Assembly (NCBI GenBank): GCA_949519155.1
Contig: CATIQU010000026.1
Location: 1-64,000 of the forward strand
Source of the DNA: Polaribacter sp. SA4-10
Lineage (GTDB): Bacteria; Bacteroidota; Bacteroidia; Flavobacteriales; Flavobacteriaceae
Direction of reading: 5' to 3'
DNA: 64,000 nt
A program made the translations under genes and the position numbers. Below are positions 44,120-52,579 of the stretch, piece by piece; the first letter of the stretch is position 1; the number at the start of each line of letters is the position of its first letter. The notes below the pieces were generated by a model, which was given only the letters and a program-made list of their open reading frames with translations, did not search any database and was not told the DNA's origin.

Positions 44120-47100
44120 ATGGAGGGCTACCAAATAATAACGGAGAAACTACGACGTTTTACTCGTAAATATTACAGAAATGAATTGATAAAAGGGGGA
44201 ATCTTATTTTTCTCTTTAGGATGCATTTACTTTTTTGTGACGGTATTTATCGAGTCTTTTTTGTGGTTGCAACCTTTTGCAAGAACCGCTTTGTTTTGGG
44301 TTTTTATTTTGGTGGAAGGGTGTTTAGTCTTTCAACTTATTTTAAAACCGATTTTAAAATTGATCGGTTTGCAAAAAGGAATTTCTTTACAAGAATCCTC
44401 CAAAATCATTGGAAATCATTTTCCAGAAATTCAAGACAAACTACTCAACATCTTACAGCTTAAAGAAAACCCGAATCAGTCTGATTTATTATTGGCAAGC
44501 ATCGCGCAAAAAGCTACTGAAATTCAACCTATCCCTTTTTTAAAAGCTGTTGATTTCACTAAAAATAAAAAGTATCTAAAGTATGCGGTTGTTCCTGTTT
44601 TAATAGGAATTATTGCCTTCTTTTCAGGGAGCACTACCGCGCTAACTCAAAGTTTAGACCGTGTTGTAAACCACAGAACTGCGTTTGCACCACCCGCACC
44701 CTTTTCGTTTTACATCGCAAATGATTCCTTAAAAGTAATCCAAGGAAAACCTTTTACAGTACGCGTAAAAACAAAAGGAAGCGTTCGTCCAGAAGAAGTT
44801 AAAATCGTGTTTCAACAACAAGAATATGAGCTTCAAAAGCAAGGCGCAACTACGTTTATACACACCTTTTCACAAGTAGAGGAAGCCCTTTCTTTTTATG
44901 TAACGGCAAACGGAGTGCAATCTTTAAATTACACTCTTGAAGTGGTGAAAACACCCACGATTTTAAATGTTTTTATGGAGCTATCCTATCCTAATTACTT
45001 AGGAAGAAAAAACGAAACCATTCAAAATACCGGAAACTATGTTTTGCCAGAAGGCACCCAAGTGCAATGGAATGTTAAAACAACAGCAACAGATACCGTT
45101 TCTTTTATTGAAGCAGAAAAAAGAAGTTTTTTCACTGCGATCTCTGACGCCGATTTTGTGTTTAAAAAACAAATTGTAAAACCGATTTCCTATCAAATTA
45201 CTTCATCCAACAGTCCTTTAAAAGATTACGAACGCTTGCAATTTTCTTTAGATGTTGTTAAGGACGAATTTCCTTCCATTCAAGTGGTTTCCAATATCGA
45301 TAGTATTTCACGAGGCGTCGCTCAATTTGCAGGGCAAATTTCTGACGATTATGGTTTAAAGAAACTACAACTGGTTTATTATGACAAAGCGAAAACCGAG
45401 AACAAACAAACTCTTGATTTTACAATCAACAAAGAAAATATACAATCTTTTTATTATCAGTTTCCAGAAGGTTTAGACTTACAAGCTAGTGTGAATTATG
45501 AACTCTTTTTTCAGGTTTTTGACAATGATGGTTTCAATGGAAGTAAAAAAACCAAATCGGAAACGTTTCAATACCGCCAAAAAACCAGCACTGAAATAGA
45601 AGAAGAATTGTTGTCGGAACAAAAAAACACGATTGACAATCTTGAAAAGAATATTTCAGAAAATCAAAATCAGCAAAAGGAGTTTGAGAAAATTCAACAA
45701 GAAATTCAACGCAAGAAAAAGGGGGGTTGGAATGATAAGAAAAAGGTGCAATCTTTTATAAAACGACAACAAGAATATAAAAAAAGGATTCAACGTCAAA
45801 CAGAGAAACTTCAAGAAAATTTAGGAGAAAAGAAAGCACAAAATGAAGGACTTCAAGAGAAAAAAGAAGACTTAAAAAAACGAATCGAAGAATTAAAGAA
45901 ATTAGACAAGCAGCAAAAACTACTTGATGAAATTGCTAAAATTGCGGAGAAATTAAACAAAGAAGATTTTATAAAAAAAGCAAAAGAGCTGGCGCAGCAA
46001 AACAAACAACAAGAACGAAGTTTAGAAAGAACTTTAGAACTTGTAAAGCGTTTTTATGTAGAACAAAAAGCCATGCAAATTGCCAATAAATTGGAGGCAT
46101 TGTCAAAAAAACAAGAAACCCTTGCGAAAGAGAATGACAGCGCTTTAGTGAAACAAAAAGAAATTAAAACAGCTTTTGAAGCCATAAAAAAAGAGTTAGA
46201 AGCCCTTGCGAAAGACAATGAACAACTAAAAGAACCCTTAGGTTTACCAGACACCGAAGACGAAAAGGAAGCGGTAAAAGAGGCGTTGCAGAAATCAGAA
46301 GAAAAGCTTTCAAAAAAGGAGCCTGCTACAGCAAAGAAAAGTCAACAAAAAGCCGCTCAAAAAATGAAAGAAATGAGCGTTAAAATGCAGCAAGCCATGA
46401 TGAAAATGGAAATGGATTCCATAGATGAAAACTTGGATGATTTGCGTAAAATTTTAGAAAACCTAGTCACCTTTTCTTTCAAACAAGAAAATTTGATGAA
46501 TCGGTTTGATGAAATTTCAACCTCCCATCCAGATTTTGGCAATACCCTTAAAAAACAAAACGAGTTTAAAACCTATTTTGAACATATTGACGATAGCTTG
46601 TATGTCTTGTCGATGCGCCTTCCAAAAATTTCCGCTAAAATTCAAGACGACCTTTCTACTGCCCACTACAATTTAGAGCAATCGTTAGAAAACTTCTCTG
46701 AAAATCGTTTTCCAGACGGAGTCTCTAATCAACGTTATGTGATGACCTCGACCAATAACTTGGCAGATTATTTAAGTAGTATACTTACCAATATGAAAAA
46801 ATCGATGTCTATGAAACCAGGGAAAGGTAAAGGAGAAGGGGCTGGTTTTAGCTTGCCAGATATTATAAAAAAGCAAGGAGCGCTTTCAGAAAAGATGAAA
46901 GAAGGTGTGAAAAAAGGGTCAAAACCTGGAGAAAAGAATGGGAAAGAAGGATCAAAAAAACTAGGAAAAAAAGGTAAGCCAGGAGAAAAGGGTGAATCAG
47001 GCGAAAAAGGGGAATCAGGAAAAGAGGGTGAAAATGGAAAAAAAGGGAATGCTGGATCCTCAGGATCACAGAACGAGGATTTAGACGGTGAGTTGTATCA

Positions 47101-47512
47101 AATATTTAAAGAACAGCGCATGCTTCGACAGCAATTGCAGGATGCTATAAAAGAAAATAAAGGAACATCACCAAATGGAAACCTTTCTGCAAAAAAAGTA
47201 CTTAAAACCATGGAGCAGTTAGAAAATGAAATTTTAGAAAAAGGATTTAATTCCCAGACGCTCCAAAAAATGCAACAGTTAAATTATGAATTGTTAAAAT
47301 TAGACAAGGCCACTTTAGAGCAATGCAAAGAGAGTAAAAGGAAGTCTGCTGCCAATAGCGCGCAAATGGAATCAAACAAGAAGAAACAACTGGAGTTTAA
47401 GAAGTTGTTTTACAATCAAACAGAGATTTTAAACAGACAATCCTTACCTTTGCAGCAAAACTTTAAAAAGAAGGTTCGTGAGTATTTTTCAGAGCCAAAG
47501 AAGAAACAGTAG
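44120..47512 (+). CDS. DUF4175 family membrane protein with long coiled coils
   Basis: A 1130-residue protein. Two N-terminal transmembrane helices (about residues 24-45 and 55-75) and one at about 150-170 are followed by beta-rich extracytoplasmic sequence (about 185-490). Then comes a long Glu/Lys/Gln-rich coiled coil (about 490-770), a helical segment, a short collagen-like Gly-X-Y tract (about residues 950-980, GKPGEKGESGEKGESG) and a C-terminal helical region. DUF4175 proteins are conserved in Bacteroidota; their function is unknown. ybeY and mnmG follow on the same strand. Confidence 0.87.
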   Translation: MEGYQIITEKLRRFTRKYYRNELIKGGILFFSLGCIYFFVTVFIESFLWLQPFARTALFWVFILVEGCLVFQLILKPILKLIGLQKGISLQESSKIIGNHFPEIQDKLLNILQLKENPNQSDLLLASIAQKATEIQPIPFLKAVDFTKNKKYLKYAVVPVLIGIIAFFSGSTTALTQSLDRVVNHRTAFAPPAPFSFYIANDSLKVIQGKPFTVRVKTKGSVRPEEVKIVFQQQEYELQKQGATTFIHTFSQVEEALSFYVTANGVQSLNYTLEVVKTPTILNVFMELSYPNYLGRKNETIQNTGNYVLPEGTQVQWNVKTTATDTVSFIEAEKRSFFTAISDADFVFKKQIVKPISYQITSSNSPLKDYERLQFSLDVVKDEFPSIQVVSNIDSISRGVAQFAGQISDDYGLKKLQLVYYDKAKTENKQTLDFTINKENIQSFYYQFPEGLDLQASVNYELFFQVFDNDGFNGSKKTKSETFQYRQKTSTEIEEELLSEQKNTIDNLEKNISENQNQQKEFEKIQQEIQRKKKGGWNDKKKVQSFIKRQQEYKKRIQRQTEKLQENLGEKKAQNEGLQEKKEDLKKRIEELKKLDKQQKLLDEIAKIAEKLNKEDFIKKAKELAQQNKQQERSLERTLELVKRFYVEQKAMQIANKLEALSKKQETLAKENDSALVKQKEIKTAFEAIKKELEALAKDNEQLKEPLGLPDTEDEKEAVKEALQKSEEKLSKKEPATAKKSQQKAAQKMKEMSVKMQQAMMKMEMDSIDENLDDLRKILENLVTFSFKQENLMNRFDEISTSHPDFGNTLKKQNEFKTYFEHIDDSLYVLSMRLPKISAKIQDDLSTAHYNLEQSLENFSENRFPDGVSNQRYVMTSTNNLADYLSSILTNMKKSMSMKPGKGKGEGAGFSLPDIIKKQGALSEKMKEGVKKGSKPGEKNGKEGSKKLGKKGKPGEKGESGEKGESGKEGENGKKGNAGSSGSQNEDLDGELYQIFKEQRMLRQQLQDAIKENKGTSPNGNLSAKKVLKTMEQLENEILEKGFNSQTLQKMQQLNYELLKLDKATLEQCKESKRKSAANSAQMESNKKKQLEFKKLFYNQTEILNRQSLPLQQNFKKKVREYFSEPKKKQ

Positions 47513-47604
47513 CATGAAAACAAGTTGTTTTCCGGATTACCATCTTCGATCCATCGCTCCTAAAAAAAGCAAAAAATTTTTATCATTCAAATAAATAGCA
47601 TGCA

Positions 47605-48033
47605 ATGATTACTTTTAACTACGAAATACCTTTTACTTTAGAGACGGAGCCACTTTATGAAAATTGGGTTGAAACAGTAATTTCAAACCACGGTTTTACT
47701 TTAGGGGAAATCAATTATATTTTTTGTGATGATGTATATTTGCATAAATTAAATATTGATTTTTTACAGCACGACACACTTACGGACGTAATTAGTTTTG
47801 ACAACACAGTTGGGAAAATTATAAATGGAGATATTTATATTTCCATCGATAGGGTCACTGACAATGCGGTTGATTATAAAGTTTCATTTCTAGAGGAATT
47901 ACATCGAGTTATGATTCATGGTGTGTTGCATTACCTCGGTTTTAAAGACAAAGACCCAGCAGATAAAAAAGCAATGACGCTCGAAGAAGACAAGGCAATA
48001 TTAATGTTAAGTGTTTGGTTTTCAGTTATTTAA
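47605..48033 (+). CDS. ybeY: rRNA maturation endoribonuclease YbeY
   Basis: A 142-residue UPF0054 metalloprotein involved in 16S rRNA 3' maturation. The zinc-binding region reads HRVMIHGVLHYLGFKDKDPADKK. The first two histidines of H-x3-H-x5-H are present and the third position is Asp, a substitution I recall as usual in Bacteroidota. The strand before it (NGDIYISIDRV) is typical. It ends 27 bases before mnmG, with a parS-like palindrome in the gap. Confidence 0.92.
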   Translation: MITFNYEIPFTLETEPLYENWVETVISNHGFTLGEINYIFCDDVYLHKLNIDFLQHDTLTDVISFDNTVGKIINGDIYISIDRVTDNAVDYKVSFLEELHRVMIHGVLHYLGFKDKDPADKKAMTLEEDKAILMLSVWFSVI

Positions 48034-48039
48034 ATAATA

Positions 48040-48055
48040 AGTTCCACGTGAAACA
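48040..48055. promoter_or_regulatory. parS-like partition site upstream of mnmG
   Basis: AGTTCCACGTGAAACA matches the chromosomal parS consensus TGTTNCACGTGAAACA at every position but the first. It lies in the 27-base ybeY/mnmG gap. ParB binds such sites near the replication origin to start segregation. ParA and ParB genes are not in the window. Confidence 0.72.
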
Positions 48056-48060
48056 ATAAA

Positions 48061-49938
48061 ATGAGTTTATTTTCAACAGTATTTGATGTTATTGTAGTTG
48101 GTGGTGGTCACGCAGGGAGCGAGGCAGCAGCAGCTAGCGCCAATATGGGTGCGCATACGTTATTAATCACCATGAATTTGCAGAACATTGCACAAATGAG
48201 TTGCAATCCTGCGATGGGAGGAATTGCCAAAGGGCAGATTGTCCGAGAAATTGATGCTTTAGGAGGTTATAGTGCAATTGTAACCGATAAGACAGCAATT
48301 CAATTTAAGATGCTAAATAAATCGAAAGGACCCGCAATGTGGAGCCCAAGAGCACAGTCTGATCGAATGCGGTTTGCGGAGTGTTGGAGGACGATGTTGG
48401 AGCAAACGACAAACTTAGATTTTTATCAAGATTCTGTAAATGGATTGTTGTTTGATGGGGATACAATAATTGGTGTAAAAACAGCTTTAGGTTTAGAGAT
48501 AAAAGCAAAAACAGTTATTATTACCGCAGGTACTTTTTTAAATGGGTTGATTCATATTGGTGAGAAAACATTTGGAGGAGGAAGAGCTGGTGAGGGTGCT
48601 TCTACAGGAATTACAGAAGACTTAATTGAAAAAGGATTTGAGTCTGGAAGAATGAAAACTGGAACTCCGCCAAGAGTAGATAGCCGTTCTTTAGATTTTT
48701 CTAAAATGACAGAACAACCTGGAGATGAAGCACCAGAAAAATTCTCTTATTTACCAAGCACAAAATCGTTGGTAAAACAACGTTCTTGTTATTTAACATA
48801 TACCAATCCAAAAGTGCACGATTTGTTGCGTGAAGGGTTTGATCGTTCACCAATGTTTAACGGAAGAATTCAATCTACAGGGCCAAGATATTGTCCTTCG
48901 GTAGAAGATAAAATTGATCGTTTTGCCACGAAAGAGCGACACCAGATTTTTGTAGAACCAGAAGGTTGGACTACAGTAGAAATTTATGTAAACGGATTTT
49001 CAACTTCTTTGCCAGAAGATATTCAAGACAAAGCAATTCGTGCTATTGAAGGGTTTGAGAATGTGAAGTTTTTAAGGTATGGCTATGCTATTGAGTATGA
49101 TTATTTTCCACCAACACAATTAACACACTCCTTGGAAACAAAGTTGGTGAACAACTTGTTTTTTGCTGGACAAATTAATGGGACAACTGGATATGAAGAA
49201 GCAGCCGCTCAAGGTTTGATGGCGGGTGTAAATGCAGCACTTAAAGTGCAAGGGAAAACTCCTTTTATCTTAAAAAGAAACGAAGCGTATATTGGTGTTT
49301 TAATCGATGATTTAATTACGAAAGGAACAGAAGAGCCCTATCGAATGTTTACTTCTCGTGCAGAATATAGAACCCTTTTACGACAAGATAATGCCGATTT
49401 AAGACTAACACCTCTTGCGCATACTTTAGGATTGGCTTCTCAAGAACGCTTAGATCGAGTTATAGAAAAAAGGGAAAAAACAGCCTTGCTAATTCGATTT
49501 TTAGAAGCTACCAGCGTAAAAGAAACGGAAGTAAATCCTATTTTAGAAGCAAAAGGTTTGGCGCTAGTGAAGCAGTCTATGAAGCTTTTTAAAATTGCCG
49601 CAAGACCCCAATTGTCTTTTTCTGACTTCATGGTTATTGATAAATTAAATGACTTTGTTTCGAAACACAACATTGGTCATGATGCTATAGAGCAGGTAGA
49701 GATTCACCTAAAGTACGCAGGGTATATTGAGAAAGAAAAAAACAATGCAGATAAATTAAACCGTCTAGAAAACGTGATGATTCCGTCTACATTTAATTAC
49801 CAAAAAGTACAATCTATTTCTTTTGAAGCACGAGAGAAATTAATGAAAATACAACCTACATCCATCTCACAAGCAAGTAGAATTAGTGGTGTTTCACCAA
49901 GCGATATTTCTGTGTTGCTGGTTTATATGGGGAGATAA
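48061..49938 (+). CDS. mnmG: tRNA uridine 5-carboxymethylaminomethyl modification enzyme MnmG
   Basis: A 625-residue FAD protein that, with MnmE, modifies wobble uridine 34 of several tRNAs. The dinucleotide motif is VIVVGGGHAGSEAAAASANMG (residues 9-29 or so), the conserved NPAMGGIAKGQIVREIDALGG block follows, and the second half holds MKTGTPPRVD and the C-terminal tRNA-binding helices. The length is normal. mnmG (gidA) lies near the origin in many bacteria, which agrees with the parS-like sites that bracket it. Confidence 0.97.
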   Translation: MSLFSTVFDVIVVGGGHAGSEAAAASANMGAHTLLITMNLQNIAQMSCNPAMGGIAKGQIVREIDALGGYSAIVTDKTAIQFKMLNKSKGPAMWSPRAQSDRMRFAECWRTMLEQTTNLDFYQDSVNGLLFDGDTIIGVKTALGLEIKAKTVIITAGTFLNGLIHIGEKTFGGGRAGEGASTGITEDLIEKGFESGRMKTGTPPRVDSRSLDFSKMTEQPGDEAPEKFSYLPSTKSLVKQRSCYLTYTNPKVHDLLREGFDRSPMFNGRIQSTGPRYCPSVEDKIDRFATKERHQIFVEPEGWTTVEIYVNGFSTSLPEDIQDKAIRAIEGFENVKFLRYGYAIEYDYFPPTQLTHSLETKLVNNLFFAGQINGTTGYEEAAAQGLMAGVNAALKVQGKTPFILKRNEAYIGVLIDDLITKGTEEPYRMFTSRAEYRTLLRQDNADLRLTPLAHTLGLASQERLDRVIEKREKTALLIRFLEATSVKETEVNPILEAKGLALVKQSMKLFKIAARPQLSFSDFMVIDKLNDFVSKHNIGHDAIEQVEIHLKYAGYIEKEKNNADKLNRLENVMIPSTFNYQKVQSISFEAREKLMKIQPTSISQASRISGVSPSDISVLLVYMGR

Positions 49939-49958
49939 AAACAATAAAAAACAGGCAG

Positions 49959-49974
49959 TGTTTCCCGTGGAACA
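49959..49974. promoter_or_regulatory. second parS-like site, downstream of mnmG
   Basis: TGTTTCCCGTGGAACA differs from the parS consensus TGTTTCACGTGAAACA at two of sixteen positions. It lies 21 bases after the mnmG stop and just before the -7 box of the next gene. It is weaker than the site at 48040, but the pairing around mnmG favours function. Confidence 0.55.
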
Positions 49975-49981
49975 TCTAAGA

Positions 49982-49989
49982 TAATTTTG
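49982..49989 (+). promoter_or_regulatory. -7 promoter box before the methyltransferase at 49995
   Basis: TAATTTTG at 49982-49989 fits TAnnTTTG. The G overlaps a GTG that could be read as a start; transcription would begin near the ATG at 49995, giving a leaderless message. The parS-like site lies just upstream, so ParB binding might affect this promoter. Confidence 0.4.
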
Positions 49990-49994
49990 TGATT

Positions 49995-50852
49995 ATGTTG
50001 AAAGAGAGTCGTCTTCAAAAAAACTTAAAACTTTTTTTAAATTGTAAAGACCATACCGTTTCTGGAGAGTTGTACGGAGTGATGAAAAACCAAGAATACG
50101 ACTTTTTGGTAACTTCACCTGTACCCTCAGATTTAGCAAAATACTATCAAAGTGAAGATTATATTTCACATACCGATGCTAAAAAATCTCTTTTTGATAA
50201 CGTGTATCAAATTGTGAAACGACATACACTAAAGAAAAAAGTAGCCCTGTTAAATTCGTTTTTACCAGAACAAAAAACTGTTTTAGATATTGGCGCGGGA
50301 ACTGGTGATTTTCTTCACGCCTGTAAAAAAGATAATTGGAAAGTTGTGGGTTTAGAGCCTAGTATAAAGGCGCGCGAAATTGCTAAAAGTAAAAACGTTT
50401 TATTAGAAAAAGAGCTCTCTTTTTTTAAGGGACAAAAGTTTGACGTAATTACGCTTTGGCACGTTTTAGAACATGTTGAAAATTTAGAAACATACACACA
50501 AAGCCTTCAAGAATTATTAAAAGAAAATGGAACGCTTTTAATTGCGGTTCCAAATTATAAAAGTTTTGATGCTTCACATTATGGTTCCTTTTGGGCCGCT
50601 TTTGATGTGCCAAGACATGTCTGGCATTTCTCTCAAACAAGTATTCAAAAAATATTTGCACTTGTTTCCTTGAAAGTAGTTCAAACACTTCCAATGAAAT
50701 TTGATGCGTATTATGTTTCTCTTTTAAGTGAAAAATATAAAAACGGAAAAATGAACATTTTAAAATCATTTTGGATTGGGTTTCAATCAAACAGGAAAGC
50801 AAAAAGGAGTTCAGAGTATTCTTCGCTGATTTATGTGCTTAAAAACAACTAA
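49995..50852 (+). CDS. class I SAM-dependent methyltransferase
   Basis: A 285-residue protein starting at MLKESRLQKNLKLF (a GTG two codons upstream is less likely). The methyltransferase core has motif I VLDIGAGTGDFLHAC (about residues 98-112), an acidic strand-2 end (VVGLEPS) and WHVLEHVENLETY, typical of Methyltransf_23-like enzymes. The N-terminal 50 residues contain HTV.GELYGV, reminiscent of proteins acting on cell-envelope or glycan substrates. The exact substrate is unknown. Confidence 0.83.
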   Translation: MLKESRLQKNLKLFLNCKDHTVSGELYGVMKNQEYDFLVTSPVPSDLAKYYQSEDYISHTDAKKSLFDNVYQIVKRHTLKKKVALLNSFLPEQKTVLDIGAGTGDFLHACKKDNWKVVGLEPSIKAREIAKSKNVLLEKELSFFKGQKFDVITLWHVLEHVENLETYTQSLQELLKENGTLLIAVPNYKSFDASHYGSFWAAFDVPRHVWHFSQTSIQKIFALVSLKVVQTLPMKFDAYYVSLLSEKYKNGKMNILKSFWIGFQSNRKAKRSSEYSSLIYVLKNN

Positions 50853-50915
50853 AACCAAATTTAACAATCCTTTAATCCGCTTTTATGTCACGCAGAAGGG
50901 TTTGCTGTAATTTAA

Positions 50916-50957
50916 TTTAAAACCCCCTTAAAACGCATGTTTTAAGGGGGTTTTAAA
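50916..50957. terminator. bidirectional intrinsic terminator, 19-bp perfect stem
   Basis: The arms at 50916-50934 (TTTAAAACCCCCTTAAAAC) and 50939-50957 are exact reverse complements with a four-base loop (GCAT). It lies between the convergent methyltransferase and DoxX-like genes. Confidence 0.88.
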
Positions 50958-50993
50958 TAGGCGTAATTTATGTAATTATTTTTTATATAAGTT

Positions 50994-51392
50994 TTATTTA
51001 TTTAAAATATACAGTCCAATGATGCAGATGATAAAGTAGACCGCTAAAGTCATTGCTCCTGCATAATCTTTTGCAAGACGTTGCCCGATCAATAGAAAAG
51101 TTAAACTTACAGCAGAAAGCGCAACACCTAAAGCTGCCATCTCTTTCAATTCGGAAGTGTATAGTTGGTAAACCCCTACAAGCATTAAAAGACTAGCGGC
51201 AATTTCTACAATTAAAACAATAGCCAGTAAAAGCGGTACCATGCTTTTTAGAGGAGAGTTTTTAAAGTGTCCTTTTATGAAAGATAAATTTCCATTCCAA
51301 TCTCTTAATTTGTCAATTCCTGATTGTAAAAAAGTGACAATTAAAAAAAGAAGGGTTAATACTTCTGCGGGGTAATTTGAAAAAATTTTCAT
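50994..51392 (-). CDS. DoxX-like small membrane protein
   Basis: A 132-residue protein with four hydrophobic helices (about 8-25, 50-75, 85-108 and 112-130) and the loop SGIDKLRDWNGNLSFIKGHFKNSPL, which fits the DoxX family. It may be linked to redox or respiratory functions, as proposed for DoxX proteins, but there is no direct evidence here. It lies 13 bases downstream of the TM2-domain gene. Confidence 0.75.
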   Translation of the reverse strand: MKIFSNYPAEVLTLLFLIVTFLQSGIDKLRDWNGNLSFIKGHFKNSPLKSMVPLLLAIVLIVEIAASLLMLVGVYQLYTSELKEMAALGVALSAVSLTFLLIGQRLAKDYAGAMTLAVYFIICIIGLYILNK

Positions 51393-51405
51393 AAATCGTG
51401 TTTTT

Positions 51406-51750
51406 TTAAAACCAAGTTTTTTTGTTTACTTGGTAGGTGTAAATAAATTCTTCATCAGATTTCGAGAGATAAATAATTCCTTCAATCAAGCTAATTATAC
51501 TTGTTCCAATTCCACAAGTAATAAGACTAACTCCAAGAAAAACTAAGCCCTGTATTGTGTATCCTAAAATAAATTTATGGATTCCCAAAGGACCTAAAAG
51601 AATCGCAAAAACTCCAGCTAAAATTCGTTTACTCTCTTGTTTGGGAACCGTATTCCCGTTTTTATCAATTATTTCTATTCCAAATATTTTTATAAAATTA
51701 CAAAAAAGCGCTGTCAATCGGTTCCCAAAGTTCAACTTTATTACCATCAT
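51406..51750 (-). CDS. TM2 domain-containing membrane protein
   Basis: A 114-residue protein. The core from about residue 43 (RILAGVFAILLGPLGIHKFILGYTIQGLVF) is the TM2 two-helix hairpin with the DRF-like loop replaced by HKF. The first 40 residues are atypical, and the frame overlaps the VOC-protein gene by 53 bases. No other ATG starts the domain, so either the overlap is genuine or the real start is a rarer codon. The function of TM2 proteins is unknown. Confidence 0.68.
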   Translation of the reverse strand: MMVIKLNFGNRLTALFCNFIKIFGIEIIDKNGNTVPKQESKRILAGVFAILLGPLGIHKFILGYTIQGLVFLGVSLITCGIGTSIISLIEGIIYLSKSDEEFIYTYQVNKKTWF

Positions 51751-52084
51751 TGTCTAAGATCCATGCAAACTTTCCATAATCAAATTCTTGCATTTCGCCA
51801 ACAATTGTAATTCCTTCTGTTTTTAAAACGGCTAATAACTCCTCAAGGTTCTCCACTCGATAGTTAAACATAAAATCTTTTTTAGAAGGCTCAAAATAAT
51901 CGGTCTTTTTTGCAAATGGACTCCACTGTGTCGAGGCATCTTTCCCTTCTTTGTCTTTCCACCAAAAAGTAGACCCGTAGTCATCCGTATTAAAACCAAG
52001 ATGTTTTTGATACCATTCTTTTGCTGCTTTTGGGTCTTCACTTTTAAAGAAGAGCCCTCCAATTCCTGTTACTCTTTTTTTCAT
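51698..52084 (-). CDS. VOC (glyoxalase/bleomycin-resistance fold) family protein
   Basis: A 128-residue protein starting MKKRVTGIGGLFFKSEDP; an earlier ATG at 52111 would overlap the DUF1801 gene and is less likely. Two betaalphabetabetabeta modules are seen: GGLFFKSEDPKAAKEWYQKHLGF and VENLEELLAVLKTEGITIVGEMQEFDYGKFAWILDNDGNKVELWEP. The last block holds the metal-ligand Glu typical of the family. The substrate is unknown. Start and end overlap or abut neighbouring small genes, suggesting one transcript. Confidence 0.85.
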   Translation of the reverse strand: MKKRVTGIGGLFFKSEDPKAAKEWYQKHLGFNTDDYGSTFWWKDKEGKDASTQWSPFAKKTDYFEPSKKDFMFNYRVENLEELLAVLKTEGITIVGEMQEFDYGKFAWILDNDGNKVELWEPIDSAFL

Positions 52085-52085
52085 A

Positions 52086-52544
52086 TTATTTATTTTTAAT
52101 GACTGACTCATAGGTGATTATCCATTCTTTAACCGTCACTTTTTGACACAATTCACCAATTAATTCAAAAGGAATGTCGTCCATTTTTTTAAAACGGACA
52201 CAACTTTTTCCCATATCTAATTTTCTTTTGGCGTGTTTTGGATATTCTCCTACAAACCAATCTAATATTTCTTTTTTTGCATACATCCCTGAATGATAGA
52301 TTGCTACAAAGTTTTTTTGTGAAGCAACATTCATAAAAGGTAGTGGTGTTTTGGGATCACAATGATATCCATCAGGGTAAATGAAGTGAGGAACTACATA
52401 TCCAATCATGTTGTAATTGATGTATTCTTCAAATCCTTTTGGTAAATTTTTCTGGATAATGGTTCGTAATTTTTTAATGACTACTTGCCGCGCTTCAGGT
52501 AGTTGATCAATATATGCTTCTGGGGAACTTGCTTCGTATTTCAT
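52086..52544 (-). CDS. DUF1801 domain-containing protein
   Basis: A 152-residue cytosolic protein with the DUF1801 signature: an N-terminal SPEAYIDQLPEARQVVIKKLRTII helix pair, EEYINYNMIGYVVPH, and the C-terminal GKSCVRFKKMDDIPFELIGEL. The fold is related to YdhG/iron-chaperone frataxin-like proteins. Its activity is not established. It leads the VOC and TM2 genes with one base between stop and start. Confidence 0.82.
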   Translation of the reverse strand: MKYEASSPEAYIDQLPEARQVVIKKLRTIIQKNLPKGFEEYINYNMIGYVVPHFIYPDGYHCDPKTPLPFMNVASQKNFVAIYHSGMYAKKEILDWFVGEYPKHAKRKLDMGKSCVRFKKMDDIPFELIGELCQKVTVKEWIITYESVIKNK

Positions 52545-52579
52545 CGCTTTCTATTTAGATGATTTTTAGAAGTATAAAG

